Origin: Kordia sp. SMS9
Lineage (GTDB): Bacteria > Bacteroidota > Bacteroidia > Flavobacteriales > Flavobacteriaceae
Direction: 5' to 3'
NCBI RefSeq assembly: GCF_003352465.1
Contig: NZ_CP031153.1
Span: 2,498,987-2,562,986 of the forward strand
Length of the DNA stretch: 64,000 nucleotides
In this document: positions 8,366 through 16,903 of the stretch, piece by piece
Layout of the letters: each line of letters opens with the position of its first letter
How positions within the stretch are numbered: position 1 is the stretch's first letter
Position numbers and translations under genes: made by a program
Notes under the pieces: generated by a model
What the model saw: only the letters and a program-made list of their open reading frames with translations
The model's database searches: none
Told to the model about the DNA's origin: nothing

Positions 8366-9895
8366 ATGAAAAAAATCATAACCATTTTACTATGTATGAG
8401 TTTTTTCTTTTCTTTCTCACAAGAAATAAAAGAAGAATTTAAAGGGGAAATTCACATAGTATATAAAACAGTTTTGTATGACGAGGAATTATTTTCATCT
8501 GACGCTGAACGTTACTTAGCAAAAAGTGACTCCGTTGTCACAATAGATTATTTGAAGAATCCGAATAGTCCACAAAATAAAAAATATTCGAGTCTCGAAG
8601 GTCATTTAAGTAACAATAGATTAATGAATATGATTTTGCTTCGTTACAACACTGGGAGCGATTTGAAAAGACCAAAATATGATCGTTGGGTATATACTGA
8701 TTCATTTATTAAAATGTATAAATACTTAAAAAAACCATATATACTAGATAAACAAACAAATACATATTTGAATCGCTATACGAAAAAGCCAATGAGTATT
8801 GACCGTGTACTGGCGGAGTACAAGTTTACTAATATGTTACTTAACAATATTGTTGTAGATACTAGTGATATAAAAGTTATTGCTGGTATCAAATGCTTTA
8901 AGGTTACATTCTATGGAAATAGTAATTTTTTTGATATCATAGGTGAATCTGACAAACGAGTTGTTAGTGAAATGTATGTTACCGATAGTATTCGTTCAAA
9001 GTATAACCCAATTTTGAATAACATACCATTTTTAGATAAATTTTACCCTATGTATTTAAAAACTTATCATACAGGTATTAGAGGTCGCTATTCTGAAAGG
9101 TTAATTGTAAAACTATCTGATTATTCTGATGTGAGTAAAAAAGAATTGGAAGTTTCATACGCAAAACTTAAAGACAGTTTATTTGCTGAATACTTTACAA
9201 ATATTGAAATTGAAAAAGCAAAAGAAAGGGCAAAATATATGCCTAAAATAGAGAAAAGAGAGCCTGTACCTTTCAAAGAACAACTAGAAGTATTAGAAAG
9301 TTTAGGCTATAAACTAAACCCAAAAGCTTCTCTAAAAGACATGGAGAAGGAACTTATTATAAACGGTGTTATTGACACTGTCGAAATTTCAATGGAAGAT
9401 TTTTTTACTACAAATCCATATAGTAGTTTATATTATCACATGGGTTGGACTAAATATGATAAAGAGACAAAAACAATGATTCCATATACAGGAAAATGTA
9501 TTTGGTACGATTTAGAATTTATTGATCCTTCAAGTGAGTACATTACGTTGATGAAACGCATGGGCGATATAACTGATGGAGAACTTTCGTTTTCTAATAT
9601 AAGCATGCATACTGACAAAGAAAATTATGAGTGGATTCATTTTAAAGTTAATGGAGTCAAAAAAGAGTGGAAATTGGAAAAGGTACATTATATTGCTGAT
9701 TCTTATTTTTCACGTTTTGCACTGCTAACAGAAGAATTTAAAACAAAAGGACGGTTTACGTATTACAATAGCGGATCACAGCAATTTGTTATTGATTACG
9801 CAACACCCGAAGAACAAAAAAAATTCGTAGATAAAACAGGATTACAGCGAGAATGGCTTATTGTTGGAAAACATTTTTCTAAGCCAAAAGACTAA
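8366..9895 (+). CDS. Secreted protein of unknown function
   Basis: The 509 residues begin with a clear signal peptide (MKKIITILLCMSFFFSFSQ). The ATG at 8366 is preferred over an upstream in-frame TTG at 8339, which falls inside the preceding hairpin. The mature N-terminus (EFKGEIHIVYKT) and the later IAGIKCFKVTF region resemble the GLPGLI-type pattern of flavobacterial secreted proteins. The likeness is weak and I assign no function. The protein is rich in Tyr, Lys and Asp. A basic/acidic helix (KAKERAKYMPKIEKREP) near residue 290 separates two beta-rich halves. It may be an accessory of the toxin locus by position only. Confidence 0.7.
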   Translation: MKKIITILLCMSFFFSFSQEIKEEFKGEIHIVYKTVLYDEELFSSDAERYLAKSDSVVTIDYLKNPNSPQNKKYSSLEGHLSNNRLMNMILLRYNTGSDLKRPKYDRWVYTDSFIKMYKYLKKPYILDKQTNTYLNRYTKKPMSIDRVLAEYKFTNMLLNNIVVDTSDIKVIAGIKCFKVTFYGNSNFFDIIGESDKRVVSEMYVTDSIRSKYNPILNNIPFLDKFYPMYLKTYHTGIRGRYSERLIVKLSDYSDVSKKELEVSYAKLKDSLFAEYFTNIEIEKAKERAKYMPKIEKREPVPFKEQLEVLESLGYKLNPKASLKDMEKELIINGVIDTVEISMEDFFTTNPYSSLYYHMGWTKYDKETKTMIPYTGKCIWYDLEFIDPSSEYITLMKRMGDITDGELSFSNISMHTDKENYEWIHFKVNGVKKEWKLEKVHYIADSYFSRFALLTEEFKTKGRFTYYNSGSQQFVIDYATPEEQKKFVDKTGLQREWLIVGKHFSKPKD

Positions 9896-10142
9896 GTTTT
9901 TACTTTATGAGCTTCGTAAGTTTTGTATTTATCCAAAACTTTTAAAATATTACAATGTTTTATCCATACAAAAACAAGGGTTTTGCCCTATTTTTTTAAA
10001 AATAAGCACAAAAGTTTTTTACTACTATACTACTTTTTTTACTTTAGCAATAACATTTCTTAATACGTAATTAGTATATTTCTTACCAACGGTATTTTCA
10101 TATACATTTGAGATTTAAGTATAACTAAAATCTCTTTATAAA

Positions 10143-10313
10143 ATGAAAAAAGGAATCCTATTAGTAGCGTCAATTTTAGCAATGTTTTTATGTACCAACT
10201 GCGAACCTAATAATTTAGCAGAAGATGAAATTGAATTTCAAGCAACGGATAAAAAAGACAGCGTCAACTCCAATGGAGGACCAAATCCAAAACCTAGTAA
10301 CGAGGAAGAATAA
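10143..10313 (+). CDS. Small lipoprotein, 56 residues
   Basis: The ORF encodes MKKGILLVASILAMFLCTNC followed by an acidic, Asn/Pro-rich tail ending in NEEE. The lipobox is LCTNC or LC, and the mature peptide is about 36 residues. Its size and plan (lipobox, acidic segment, Gly/Pro tail) parallel the 56-residue lipoprotein at 23035-23205. It overlaps the start of the next gene by 41 bases. Its function is unknown. Confidence 0.6.
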   Translation: MKKGILLVASILAMFLCTNCEPNNLAEDEIEFQATDKKDSVNSNGGPNPKPSNEEE

Positions 10314-10986
10314 CTTTCTGTCAAAATATCTTCACCTACTATTAGCGGTGGTTTGTACTACCGCTTTCTTTATTCATGAATCAATAGATGATGTTCCAAA
10401 ATCATATTCAGAAGTCGTTAATAAATATCTTTCTGAAAAAGAAAAAAGAACCGAATTATTGAATATTTTCAAAAATAAATTTGAAGATTCAGAGGAATAC
10501 AGGGCATATTATCAACAAAAAATTATCACAAATGAAGCTTTTGAAGAATTAGAAGAAGTCTCTCAAAATATAAGTTTTCTTGGTTTTGAAGATTTCCAAC
10601 AATTCATTGGTGAATTTGGCTGGGCATTGGGCTTATTTTTATATGCGCTTTTTAATTTTATCAATACCTATATGGAACCCAACAGATCAAGAAAAGGCAA
10701 ACTATTTCTTCATTTTACTTTAATAACCATTTCTTTATACTTCATATATTGGGCATTATATCAATATCAAGATTTTGAAAAATTTACTTACTTGCTATTT
10801 TCAATTATTACCTCAATACTCATTGCATTCGGTGTACATCTCATTCAACACAAACGGTATAAATTGATTAAATCATACATTCTAAATCATAGAGATTTAA
10901 TCGGATTTATACTGAAAAATACCAAAAAAGAAAGTGAACCAGAAATGTGGAAAGTTCTAAAAAACATCAAGCATGAACGAGATTGA
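10273..10986 (+). CDS. Four-TM membrane protein of unknown function
   Basis: The frame is open from 10225, but that part overlaps the small lipoprotein gene. I chose the ATG at 10273 (MEDQIQNLVTRKNN), which gives 237 residues. Hydrophobic segments lie near residues 15-40 (YLHLLLAVVCTTAFF), 115-135 (GWALGLFLYALFNFI), 150-175 (FLHFTLITISLYFIYWAL) and 180-205 (TYLLFSIITSILIAFGV). A charged helix sits between the first and second segments and a basic cytosolic tail follows the last. No family is recognised. The gene end overlaps the next start by 14 bases, so the two are coupled. Confidence 0.65.
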   Translation: MEDQIQNLVTRKNNFLSKYLHLLLAVVCTTAFFIHESIDDVPKSYSEVVNKYLSEKEKRTELLNIFKNKFEDSEEYRAYYQQKIITNEAFEELEEVSQNISFLGFEDFQQFIGEFGWALGLFLYALFNFINTYMEPNRSRKGKLFLHFTLITISLYFIYWALYQYQDFEKFTYLLFSIITSILIAFGVHLIQHKRYKLIKSYILNHRDLIGFILKNTKKESEPEMWKVLKNIKHERD

Positions 10987-11194
10987 CAATGATGAAAACA
11001 TAAGAGAACTCAAGCGACTTCATGACGACGGACTTCTTAAAGATGAAGACTTAGTTGAAAAACTAAAAGAAATACTCAAGAAAAAAGAGAGTTTACGGGA
11101 CGCTATTACCGAGCAAAAAAATGCAAATATTGATATCGTACTAAAGCACTTTACAGTACATGATCTTTTGTTGTTAATTAATTATGAGATTTAA
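10973..11194 (+). CDS. Small acidic helical protein, 73 residues
   Basis: The protein starts MNEIDNDENIRELKRLHDDG and is highly charged, without a membrane segment. It is a likely coiled-coil partner of the coupled membrane protein, whose gene it overlaps by 14 bases. No family is recognised. Confidence 0.55.
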   Translation: MNEIDNDENIRELKRLHDDGLLKDEDLVEKLKEILKKKESLRDAITEQKNANIDIVLKHFTVHDLLLLINYEI

Positions 11195-11276
11195 GATTTT
11201 AAAGCATTTAGGTATTCTTTTAACTCATGGAGACGCTTTGTAACACCTTTTTCAACCAAATCATTGACAAACAATT

Positions 11277-11615
11277 TCAAATACTCTGACCTTTCAAAGT
11301 ATTCATCTTATTTTTCACAAAATGATCTATAATTTCGACACCCTCAAATTTAACTCCGTGCTTTTCTAAATACAAATTGTCTTTGTACTCTAAATATTGA
11401 TCGCCCTCACCACTTACTATCCAATCCTTAGAAACATGATAATGCTTGCACAATATATCTGTTAAGAGTTCTAAAGTGCTTCTTCTTGGGGTTGAAGTTT
11501 TTCCATTTTTAATCTTATCAACTGATACTTGTGAAATCAATCCGTTAGATATTTCTTCCACTCTGTAACCAGAGATATTCAATTCATTCAGCACTTTTAA
11601 AATACGTTCGAGCAT
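11277..11615 (-). CDS. XRE/Cro-type HTH transcriptional regulator
   Basis: The 112 residues have a helix-turn-helix at about 8-65 (YRVEEISNGLISQVSVDKIK, then TSTPRRSTLELLTDIL). A short C-terminal segment includes WIVSGEGDQY, the phage-repressor-like 'WL..G.G' hallmark. It probably represses the divergent small gene at 11811 and its own promoter. A palindromic site (11648-11676) lies in the shared upstream region. Confidence 0.8.
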   Translation of the reverse strand: MLERILKVLNELNISGYRVEEISNGLISQVSVDKIKNGKTSTPRRSTLELLTDILCKHYHVSKDWIVSGEGDQYLEYKDNLYLEKHGVKFEGVEIIDHFVKNKMNTLKGQSI

Positions 11616-11647
11616 TTTTATATTTATTTTACATAATTAGTTCTTTA

Positions 11648-11676
11648 TTTTGCAAAACTTATGTATATTGCAAAAG
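11648..11676. promoter_or_regulatory. Candidate operator of the HTH regulator
   Basis: TTTTGCAAAA (11648-11657) and TTGCAAAA (11669-11676) lie in the gap between the regulator and the divergent gene. Together they form an imperfect inverted repeat (TTTTGC...GCAAAA). Both are T/A-palindromic, which suits a Cro-like dimer. Confidence 0.45.
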
Positions 11677-11810
11677 AAATTATATATCAAATATATTAAA
11701 TGTAGTGTTACTCACATACTTAATTGTGTTTTGGTTTTGAAATATCCTCCGAATTTGATTGACAAGAACATATTAATAGCTAAATAATAATCAACTTTTA
11801 AATCTAAAAA

Positions 11811-11981
11811 ATGATATTTAGAAAGCTAGAAACTGTAACCGTACAAACAGATGCATTTACCACATGGGAAATATCAATGTTAATTATTGGAATAGGATGC
11901 TTCGGGATATTGATATTCCTGTCCATCTTACTTTACAACTATGTACACCGTTTTGATTTAGATGATGAATTACACAGATAA
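11811..11981 (+). CDS. Single-TM small membrane protein, 56 residues
   Basis: The ORF is MIFRKLETVT..., with one membrane helix at residues 22-43 (SMLIIGIGCFGILIFLSILL) and a short acidic/basic tail (HRFDLDDELHR). It lies divergent to the HTH regulator and ends one base before a nested hairpin. No function is recognised. Small TM genes next to a repressor are common in mobile elements (toxins, holin-like or exclusion proteins), but nothing here decides among these. Confidence 0.5.
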   Translation: MIFRKLETVTVQTDAFTTWEISMLIIGIGCFGILIFLSILLYNYVHRFDLDDELHR

Positions 11982-11982
11982 A

Positions 11983-12068
11983 AAACACGTCCGAATGCAA
12001 TCATTTTTTTAAGTTCTTACTAGAAAGCACTTCCCTTTTTTTTGGTGCTTTACATTCAAGACGTGTTT
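11983..12068 (+). terminator. Nested inverted repeat after the small TM gene
   Basis: AAACACGTC (11983-11991) pairs with GACGTGTTT (12060-12068), and GAATG (11993-11997) with CATTC (12053-12057). Inside, AAAGCAC (12024-12030) pairs with GTGCTTT (12045-12051). The structure directly follows the stop codon. It could terminate transcription or be a small cruciform element. Confidence 0.45.
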
Positions 12069-12072
12069 CTAT

Positions 12073-12149
12073 GCAGAATTTTAGTCAGTTCTGCTGTTTA
12101 GGGCAAGGCGACATTGGTAAGGTTAAAACTTGTCGTCTTGCTATCTAAA
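12073..12149. ncRNA. Structured non-coding segment, possible small RNA
   Basis: One hairpin (GCAGAA 12073-12078 with TTCTGC 12089-12094) is followed by a longer one. In the longer hairpin, CAAGGCGACA (12104-12113) pairs with TGTCGTCTTG (12131-12140), one G-U pair included, closed by TTTAG (12097-12101) and CTAAA (12145-12149). It has no coding potential. The strand and function are not determined. Confidence 0.35.
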
Positions 12150-12181
12150 ACAAAAATAATAAAAGTATTCATTGAATAGAT

Positions 12182-12289
12182 ATGAGTTTACAAAAATTAG
12201 AGCGATTTCGGTGGTTTATCATTGGCTTTTTTGCTGCTATATTATTAGAGCTTCTCATTTTTGTATTAGCACTATTATGTTATCTATAA
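12182..12289 (+). CDS. Possible 35-residue TM peptide
   Basis: ATG at 12182 opens MSLQKLERFRWFIIGFFAAI followed by a continuous hydrophobic helix to the stop. The pattern (basic N-terminus plus one helix) is that of a genuine small membrane peptide. It is too short to be sure. A terminator follows at 12351. Confidence 0.35.
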   Translation: MSLQKLERFRWFIIGFFAAILLELLIFVLALLCYL

Positions 12290-12350
12290 CTAACAGAATA
12301 ATTTACCTATTAAACCTAATTTATCGTAAAACTAACGTTATTCTGAAAGC

Positions 12351-12386
12351 GAGAACCTCAATTGTAATGATTGGGGTTTTCTATTT
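12351..12386 (+). terminator. Rho-independent terminator
   Basis: GAGAACCTCAAT pairs with ATTGGGGTTTTC around a short loop, followed by TATTTTT. It ends any plus-strand transcript just before the 10-bp repeat array and the tracrRNA. Confidence 0.6.
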
Positions 12387-12456
12387 TTGTTGCAAGTTGT
12401 TGCAAGTTGTTGCGTTTTGTTGCGTTTTGTTGCGGACTGTTGCATTTTGTTGTAGA
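12387..12456 (+). repeat. Seven tandem 10-bp repeats (array 1)
   Basis: Seven consecutive decamers share the consensus TTGTTGCnnn (TTGTTGCAAG twice, TTGTTGCGTT twice, then TTGTTGCGGA, CTGTTGCATT and TTGTTGTAGA). A second seven-unit array of the same consensus and strand lies at 27982-28051. The helical-pitch spacing suggests iterons, a protein array on one face of the DNA. Confidence 0.8.
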
Positions 12457-12497
12457 CTAATTTTAGGACAAGACTAAAGGAAGTATAGGTTTTACCA

Positions 12498-12583
12498 AAA
12501 AGAAAAAGCGACATCATTGATGCCGCTTTAAATGTTTTCACAACGGAATAATCCTTATTGTGAAATGCTTTCATTTTGTACTG
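12498..12583 (-). ncRNA. tracrRNA of the type II-C system
   Basis: At 12558-12580 the minus strand carries an anti-repeat (TACAAAATGAAAGC then ATTTCACAA) that matches the CRISPR repeat at 22 of 23 positions. Reading on, it has AAGGATTATTCC and TTGTGAAA. It ends in a clear rho-independent hairpin (AAAGCGGCATC / GATGTCGCTTT, 12504-12530) with a T-rich tail. A -7-like TATATTG (12584-12590) and TTTTG (12607-12611) precede the anti-repeat at its 5' side. The length is about 86 nt. The location upstream of and divergent from cas9 is typical for type II-C loci. The exact 5' end is inferred. Confidence 0.85.
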
Positions 12584-12672
12584 CAATATACAGAAAAGAA
12601 ATAGAACAAAATTGTGGTTTTCCGTATTGTTAATTAAAACTTTTACTTCATATTTATAAAAAATCAGATTTC

Positions 12673-15600
12673 ATGAAGAAAGTTTTAGGATTAGATTTAG
12701 GGACAAATTCTATTGGTTGGGCTTTGGTTAAAGAAGCAGAAGAGAAAAATGAACACTCAAGTATTATAAAATTAGGAGTTCGGGTAATACGGTATGATAA
12801 TTTTAATAAAGTAGATAAAGTAGGTAATGTTTCTGAATCCAAGAATCCAATAGATGATTTCAAGTCTGGTAAAGGTCTTTCTCCTAATGCTAAAAGAACA
12901 AAAAGTAGAAGTGCCCGAAGAAATTTACAACGATTTAAACTAAGAAGAAAAAATCTTATTGAAATTTTAGTAAAGTATTCTATCATAAATAAAGATACAT
13001 TACTCACCGAAAGTGGAAAAAACACAACACATCAGACTCTAGAGTTACGCTCTAAATCAGCTAAAGAAAAAATACCTTTAGAAGCTTTTGCACGAGTTTT
13101 ATTGGCAATTAATAAAAAAAGAGGATATAAAAGTAGTAGAAAGGTAAAAAGTGAAGATGAAGGGGTTTCCGTTGACGGAATGGCTATTGCTAAAGAAATA
13201 TACGAAAAACAACTTACGCCTGGTCATTATGTATATAAGTCACTTCAAAATGGTAAAAAGTATATTCCAGATTTTTATCAATCAGACTTACAAGCGGAAT
13301 TTGATACAGTTTGGAATAAACAAAAACATTTTTATCCAGCGACTCTTACAGATGAGTTTTATAAAAAACTCAAAGGACAAGGACAACAAAACTCACGAAA
13401 ATTGTTTTTAGCTGTACATCAAGTTTATACTGCTGAAAATAAAGGTAAACGGGATGAAAAAAAATTACAACACTATAAATGGCGTAGTGAAGCCATAACC
13501 AAACAACTTTCTATTGAAGAAGTAGCGTATGTGTTAGTTGAAATTAATAATAATATTAATAAATCAAGTGGGTATTTAGGCGCAATAAGTGATCGTAGTA
13601 AAGAATTATATTTTAATAATGAAACTGTTGGAGAATATTTATACAATAAACTATTAGAAAACCCACATGTTTCACTAAAGAATCAAGTATTCTATCGACA
13701 AGATTATTTGGATGAATTTGAAACTATATGGGAAACTCAAGCAAAATATCACAAAGAACTTACTAATAAGCTAAAAGAAGAAATTCGTGATATTGTTATT
13801 TTTTATCAACGCAAACTTAAATCACAAAAGCATTTGATTTCAGAATGTCAATTTGAAAAACACCATAAAGTAATTCCTAAGTCCTCGCCTTTATTTCAAG
13901 AATTTAAAATATGGCAAAACCTTAATCATTTAGTATTTAAAAATACTCAAACCAAAGAAGAAGTTTCTTTTGTAGACTTAGATGAAGAAACAAGACACCT
14001 TGTTTTTGAGGAATTGAATCTGAAAGGTAGCTTAAAAATGAAAAACGTTAAAAATATCATTGGTTTTAAAGCACCTAACTATTGGAAAGCAAATTTTGAT
14101 GATATAGAAGGTAATCGCACTAATGAAGGATTGTTTAATGCTTACAAAGCAATTGCAGAAGATTTAGGATATGGTTTTAATTGGGAGAAGAAAACTGCGT
14201 ACGAAATAAAAACAGAACTCAAAGCAATATTTGTAGAAGCTAAGATAAACACCGATATTTTACAGTTTGATACTGATACAGAAGGAAACACTTTTGATAA
14301 GCAAAAAAGCTATCAATTATGGCATATACTGTATTCGGCAGAAGACACTGACAAAGCTTCGGAAGAAGATAAATTAGTGTATGGAAATATTCATACCAAA
14401 CTCAAAAAGAAATTAAATCAAAAGTTTGGTTTTGAAGCTACTTATGGAAGTTTATTGACCAATATTTCTTTTCAGCAAGATTATGGAAATCTAAGTGCAA
14501 AAGCCATTAAAAAAATACTTCCGCACTTGAAAAGTGGAAACAGTTTTTCACAAGCTTGCGCATTGAATGGGTATAATCATTCCAATGCTTTAACGAAAGA
14601 AGAAAGTGAAAATAGAAATTTGAAGGATAAACTAACAATATTACCTAAAAATAGTTTACGAAATCCTGTAGTTGAAAAGATTCTCAATCAAATGGTCAAT
14701 TTGATAAATCAAGTAATTGATGCCTATGGAAAACCTAAAGAAGTTCGTATTGAACTGGCAAGAGAACTCAAAAAATCAGCTAAACAAAGAGATGAATTGA
14801 CAAAGCATATCAATGATGCCACACTAATAAATCAAAATATTAGAGTGATACTTCAAAAAGAGTTTGGTGTCAAACATCCAACTAGAAACGATATAATTCG
14901 ATATAAACTCTATGAAGAATTAAAAGATAATGGATACAAAACGCTTTTCACGAATCAATACATTCCGAGAGAACGATTATTTACTGGAGAGACTGAAATA
15001 GAACATATTATTCCAAAAGCAATTTTGTTTGATGATTCTTTTTCAAACAAAACATTGGCTTATAGTGATGTAAATAGAAAAAAAGGAGATTCAACTGCAC
15101 TGGATTTTATAGCTAATATATATTCTGACGAATTAGAAAATTATAAAGCACGAGTAGAAGCTTTGCACAAAGCAAAAAAAATCAGTAAAGGAAAGTATAA
15201 AAAATTATTGATGGCAAGAAAGGATTTGCCAAACGACTTTATTGAAAGAGATTTAAGAAACAGTCAATATATAGCCAAAAAAGCCACACAGATGCTTCAA
15301 GAAGTTTTTAGAACCGTAACGCCTACGAGTGGTAGAATTACCGATAAATTACGGGAAGATTGGAATCTTATAAATGTCATGCAAGAATTGAATTTACCTA
15401 AATATAAAACACTTGGGCTAACGGAAACTCAAGAACGTAAAAAAGGGAATACAGTAGAACGAATCATTGATTGGACTAAACGAAATGATCATCGCCATCA
15501 TGCAATGGATGCGTTAACAGTAGCTTTTACTACAAACAGACACATCCAATACTTAAATAATCTAAACACAGCACATGGACTTGATGGCTCTGAAATTGAT

Positions 15601-16890
15601 CATGAAAAAAGCAAGTTGTATAGGATAAAGAAAGACATTACTAAATTATATAAAAGTGGAAATACCCAAAAACGCAAGTTCATTCCTCCATCAAATAATT
15701 TTAGGAGTGAAGCAAAAAAACACTTGGAAACGATCTTAATATCCTTCAAAAACAAAAATAAAGTCGTTAGCAAAAACAAAAACAGAATAAAAACTGGAGA
15801 AAAAGGTGTTACCTACGAAAAAGTTCAATTAACACCGCGTGGTCAGTTACATAAAGAAACCGTCTACGGACATGTAAAAAAAGAAATAATAACAACAGAA
15901 AAAGTTTCAAATAAATTTACGATAGAAAAAATACAATGGGTTACTAAGCCTAGTTATCGGAAAGCTTTATTAAAACGCTTAGAGACATACGAAAACAATC
16001 CTAAAAAAGCTTTTTCAGGAAAAAACAGTTTGCAAAAAAATCCTTTGTATATAGATAGTATTTCGGGTAAGAAAGTTCCTGAATCTGTAAAATTGAAATC
16101 CTTTCAAGATGTCTATGTTATTCGAAAAGAGGTAAATCCTGAAAATTTTACGAATTCCAAAAGTTTAGAAAAAATTATAGATGTTGGTATACGTCGAATT
16201 TTACAAAAAAGACTTGAAAAATATGGGGAAAAAGCTAAGGAAGCTTTTTCAAACCTTGATAAAAATCCTATTTGGAGAGATGATAAAAAAAAGGTTGCTA
16301 TCAAAAAAGTACGCATAGAAGCACTCAAAAATGCAGAATCATTACATACTAAAAAAGATCATACAGGACATGAAATGCTTAATGAGACAGGAAAAAACAC
16401 CCCTGTAGACTTTGTGAGTACAGGAAATAATCATCATGTTGCAATCTACTGCGATAGTGATGGGAAATTACATGATGAAGTAGTGTCTTTTTACGAAGCT
16501 GTTTCACGGGTTAATTTAGGTATCCCAATAATTGACGAGTCTCTTAACTCGCATTTGGGCTGGAAATTTTTATTCACTATGAAACAAAATGAAATGTTTG
16601 TATTTCCATCAGATGAATTTAATCCTAAAGAAGTTGATTTAGAAAATCCAAAAAATAATAAGTTTATTTCCAAACACCTTTTCAGAGTTCAAAAGTTTTC
16701 AAAAGTTACTTATGGTAATTCTGCTGTTAGAGATTATGTTTTTAGACATCATTTAGAGACAGAATTAATAGATAAAAAAGAATTAAAAGGAATTGCTTAT
16801 TATCAATTAAAAAGTATAGGAATGCTTGAAAAACTGGTAAAAGTAAGAATCAATCATATTGGAAAAATTGTACAAGTAGGAGAATATTAA
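12673..16890 (+). CDS. cas9: Cas9, type II-C RNA-guided DNA endonuclease
   Basis: The 1405-residue effector uses crRNA and tracrRNA to cut foreign DNA. RuvC-I is at the N-terminus (GLDLGTNSIGWAL, Asp8), followed by an Arg-rich bridge helix near residues 75-100 (AKRTKSRSARRNLQRFKLRR). RuvC-II has Glu694 (VRIELAREL). The HNH domain has His778 (EIEHIIPKA) and a downstream NRKKG. RuvC-III has His943 and Asp946 (HHAMDALTVAF). All catalytic residues are present, so it should be active. The large size and long basic C-terminal part (about 1000-1405; wedge and PAM-interacting region) fit the long Bacteroidota II-C branch. The start follows an AT-rich leader 86 bp from the tracrRNA promoter, and cas1 begins 13 bp after the stop. 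There is no csn2 or cas4, consistent with II-C. Confidence 0.97.
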   Translation: MKKVLGLDLGTNSIGWALVKEAEEKNEHSSIIKLGVRVIRYDNFNKVDKVGNVSESKNPIDDFKSGKGLSPNAKRTKSRSARRNLQRFKLRRKNLIEILVKYSIINKDTLLTESGKNTTHQTLELRSKSAKEKIPLEAFARVLLAINKKRGYKSSRKVKSEDEGVSVDGMAIAKEIYEKQLTPGHYVYKSLQNGKKYIPDFYQSDLQAEFDTVWNKQKHFYPATLTDEFYKKLKGQGQQNSRKLFLAVHQVYTAENKGKRDEKKLQHYKWRSEAITKQLSIEEVAYVLVEINNNINKSSGYLGAISDRSKELYFNNETVGEYLYNKLLENPHVSLKNQVFYRQDYLDEFETIWETQAKYHKELTNKLKEEIRDIVIFYQRKLKSQKHLISECQFEKHHKVIPKSSPLFQEFKIWQNLNHLVFKNTQTKEEVSFVDLDEETRHLVFEELNLKGSLKMKNVKNIIGFKAPNYWKANFDDIEGNRTNEGLFNAYKAIAEDLGYGFNWEKKTAYEIKTELKAIFVEAKINTDILQFDTDTEGNTFDKQKSYQLWHILYSAEDTDKASEEDKLVYGNIHTKLKKKLNQKFGFEATYGSLLTNISFQQDYGNLSAKAIKKILPHLKSGNSFSQACALNGYNHSNALTKEESENRNLKDKLTILPKNSLRNPVVEKILNQMVNLINQVIDAYGKPKEVRIELARELKKSAKQRDELTKHINDATLINQNIRVILQKEFGVKHPTRNDIIRYKLYEELKDNGYKTLFTNQYIPRERLFTGETEIEHIIPKAILFDDSFSNKTLAYSDVNRKKGDSTALDFIANIYSDELENYKARVEALHKAKKISKGKYKKLLMARKDLPNDFIERDLRNSQYIAKKATQMLQEVFRTVTPTSGRITDKLREDWNLINVMQELNLPKYKTLGLTETQERKKGNTVERIIDWTKRNDHRHHAMDALTVAFTTNRHIQYLNNLNTAHGLDGSEIDHEKSKLYRIKKDITKLYKSGNTQKRKFIPPSNNFRSEAKKHLETILISFKNKNKVVSKNKNRIKTGEKGVTYEKVQLTPRGQLHKETVYGHVKKEIITTEKVSNKFTIEKIQWVTKPSYRKALLKRLETYENNPKKAFSGKNSLQKNPLYIDSISGKKVPESVKLKSFQDVYVIRKEVNPENFTNSKSLEKIIDVGIRRILQKRLEKYGEKAKEAFSNLDKNPIWRDDKKKVAIKKVRIEALKNAESLHTKKDHTGHEMLNETGKNTPVDFVSTGNNHHVAIYCDSDGKLHDEVVSFYEAVSRVNLGIPIIDESLNSHLGWKFLFTMKQNEMFVFPSDEFNPKEVDLENPKNNKFISKHLFRVQKFSKVTYGNSAVRDYVFRHHLETELIDKKELKGIAYYQLKSIGMLEKLVKVRINHIGKIVQVGEY

Positions 16891-16903
16891 AAAATAAAAA
16901 GTC

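Noticed and set aside
12172..12477. Plus-strand ORF of 101 codons
   Set aside because: It reads across a terminator hairpin and the decamer array and gives Cys/Leu-rich noise; only the shorter overlapping TM peptide at 12182-12289 is kept, at low confidence.
12338..12586. Minus-strand ORF of 82 codons upstream of cas9
   Set aside because: It runs through the tracrRNA and the 10-bp repeat array; its low-complexity translation follows from the repeats, so the RNA and repeat explanations are preferred.
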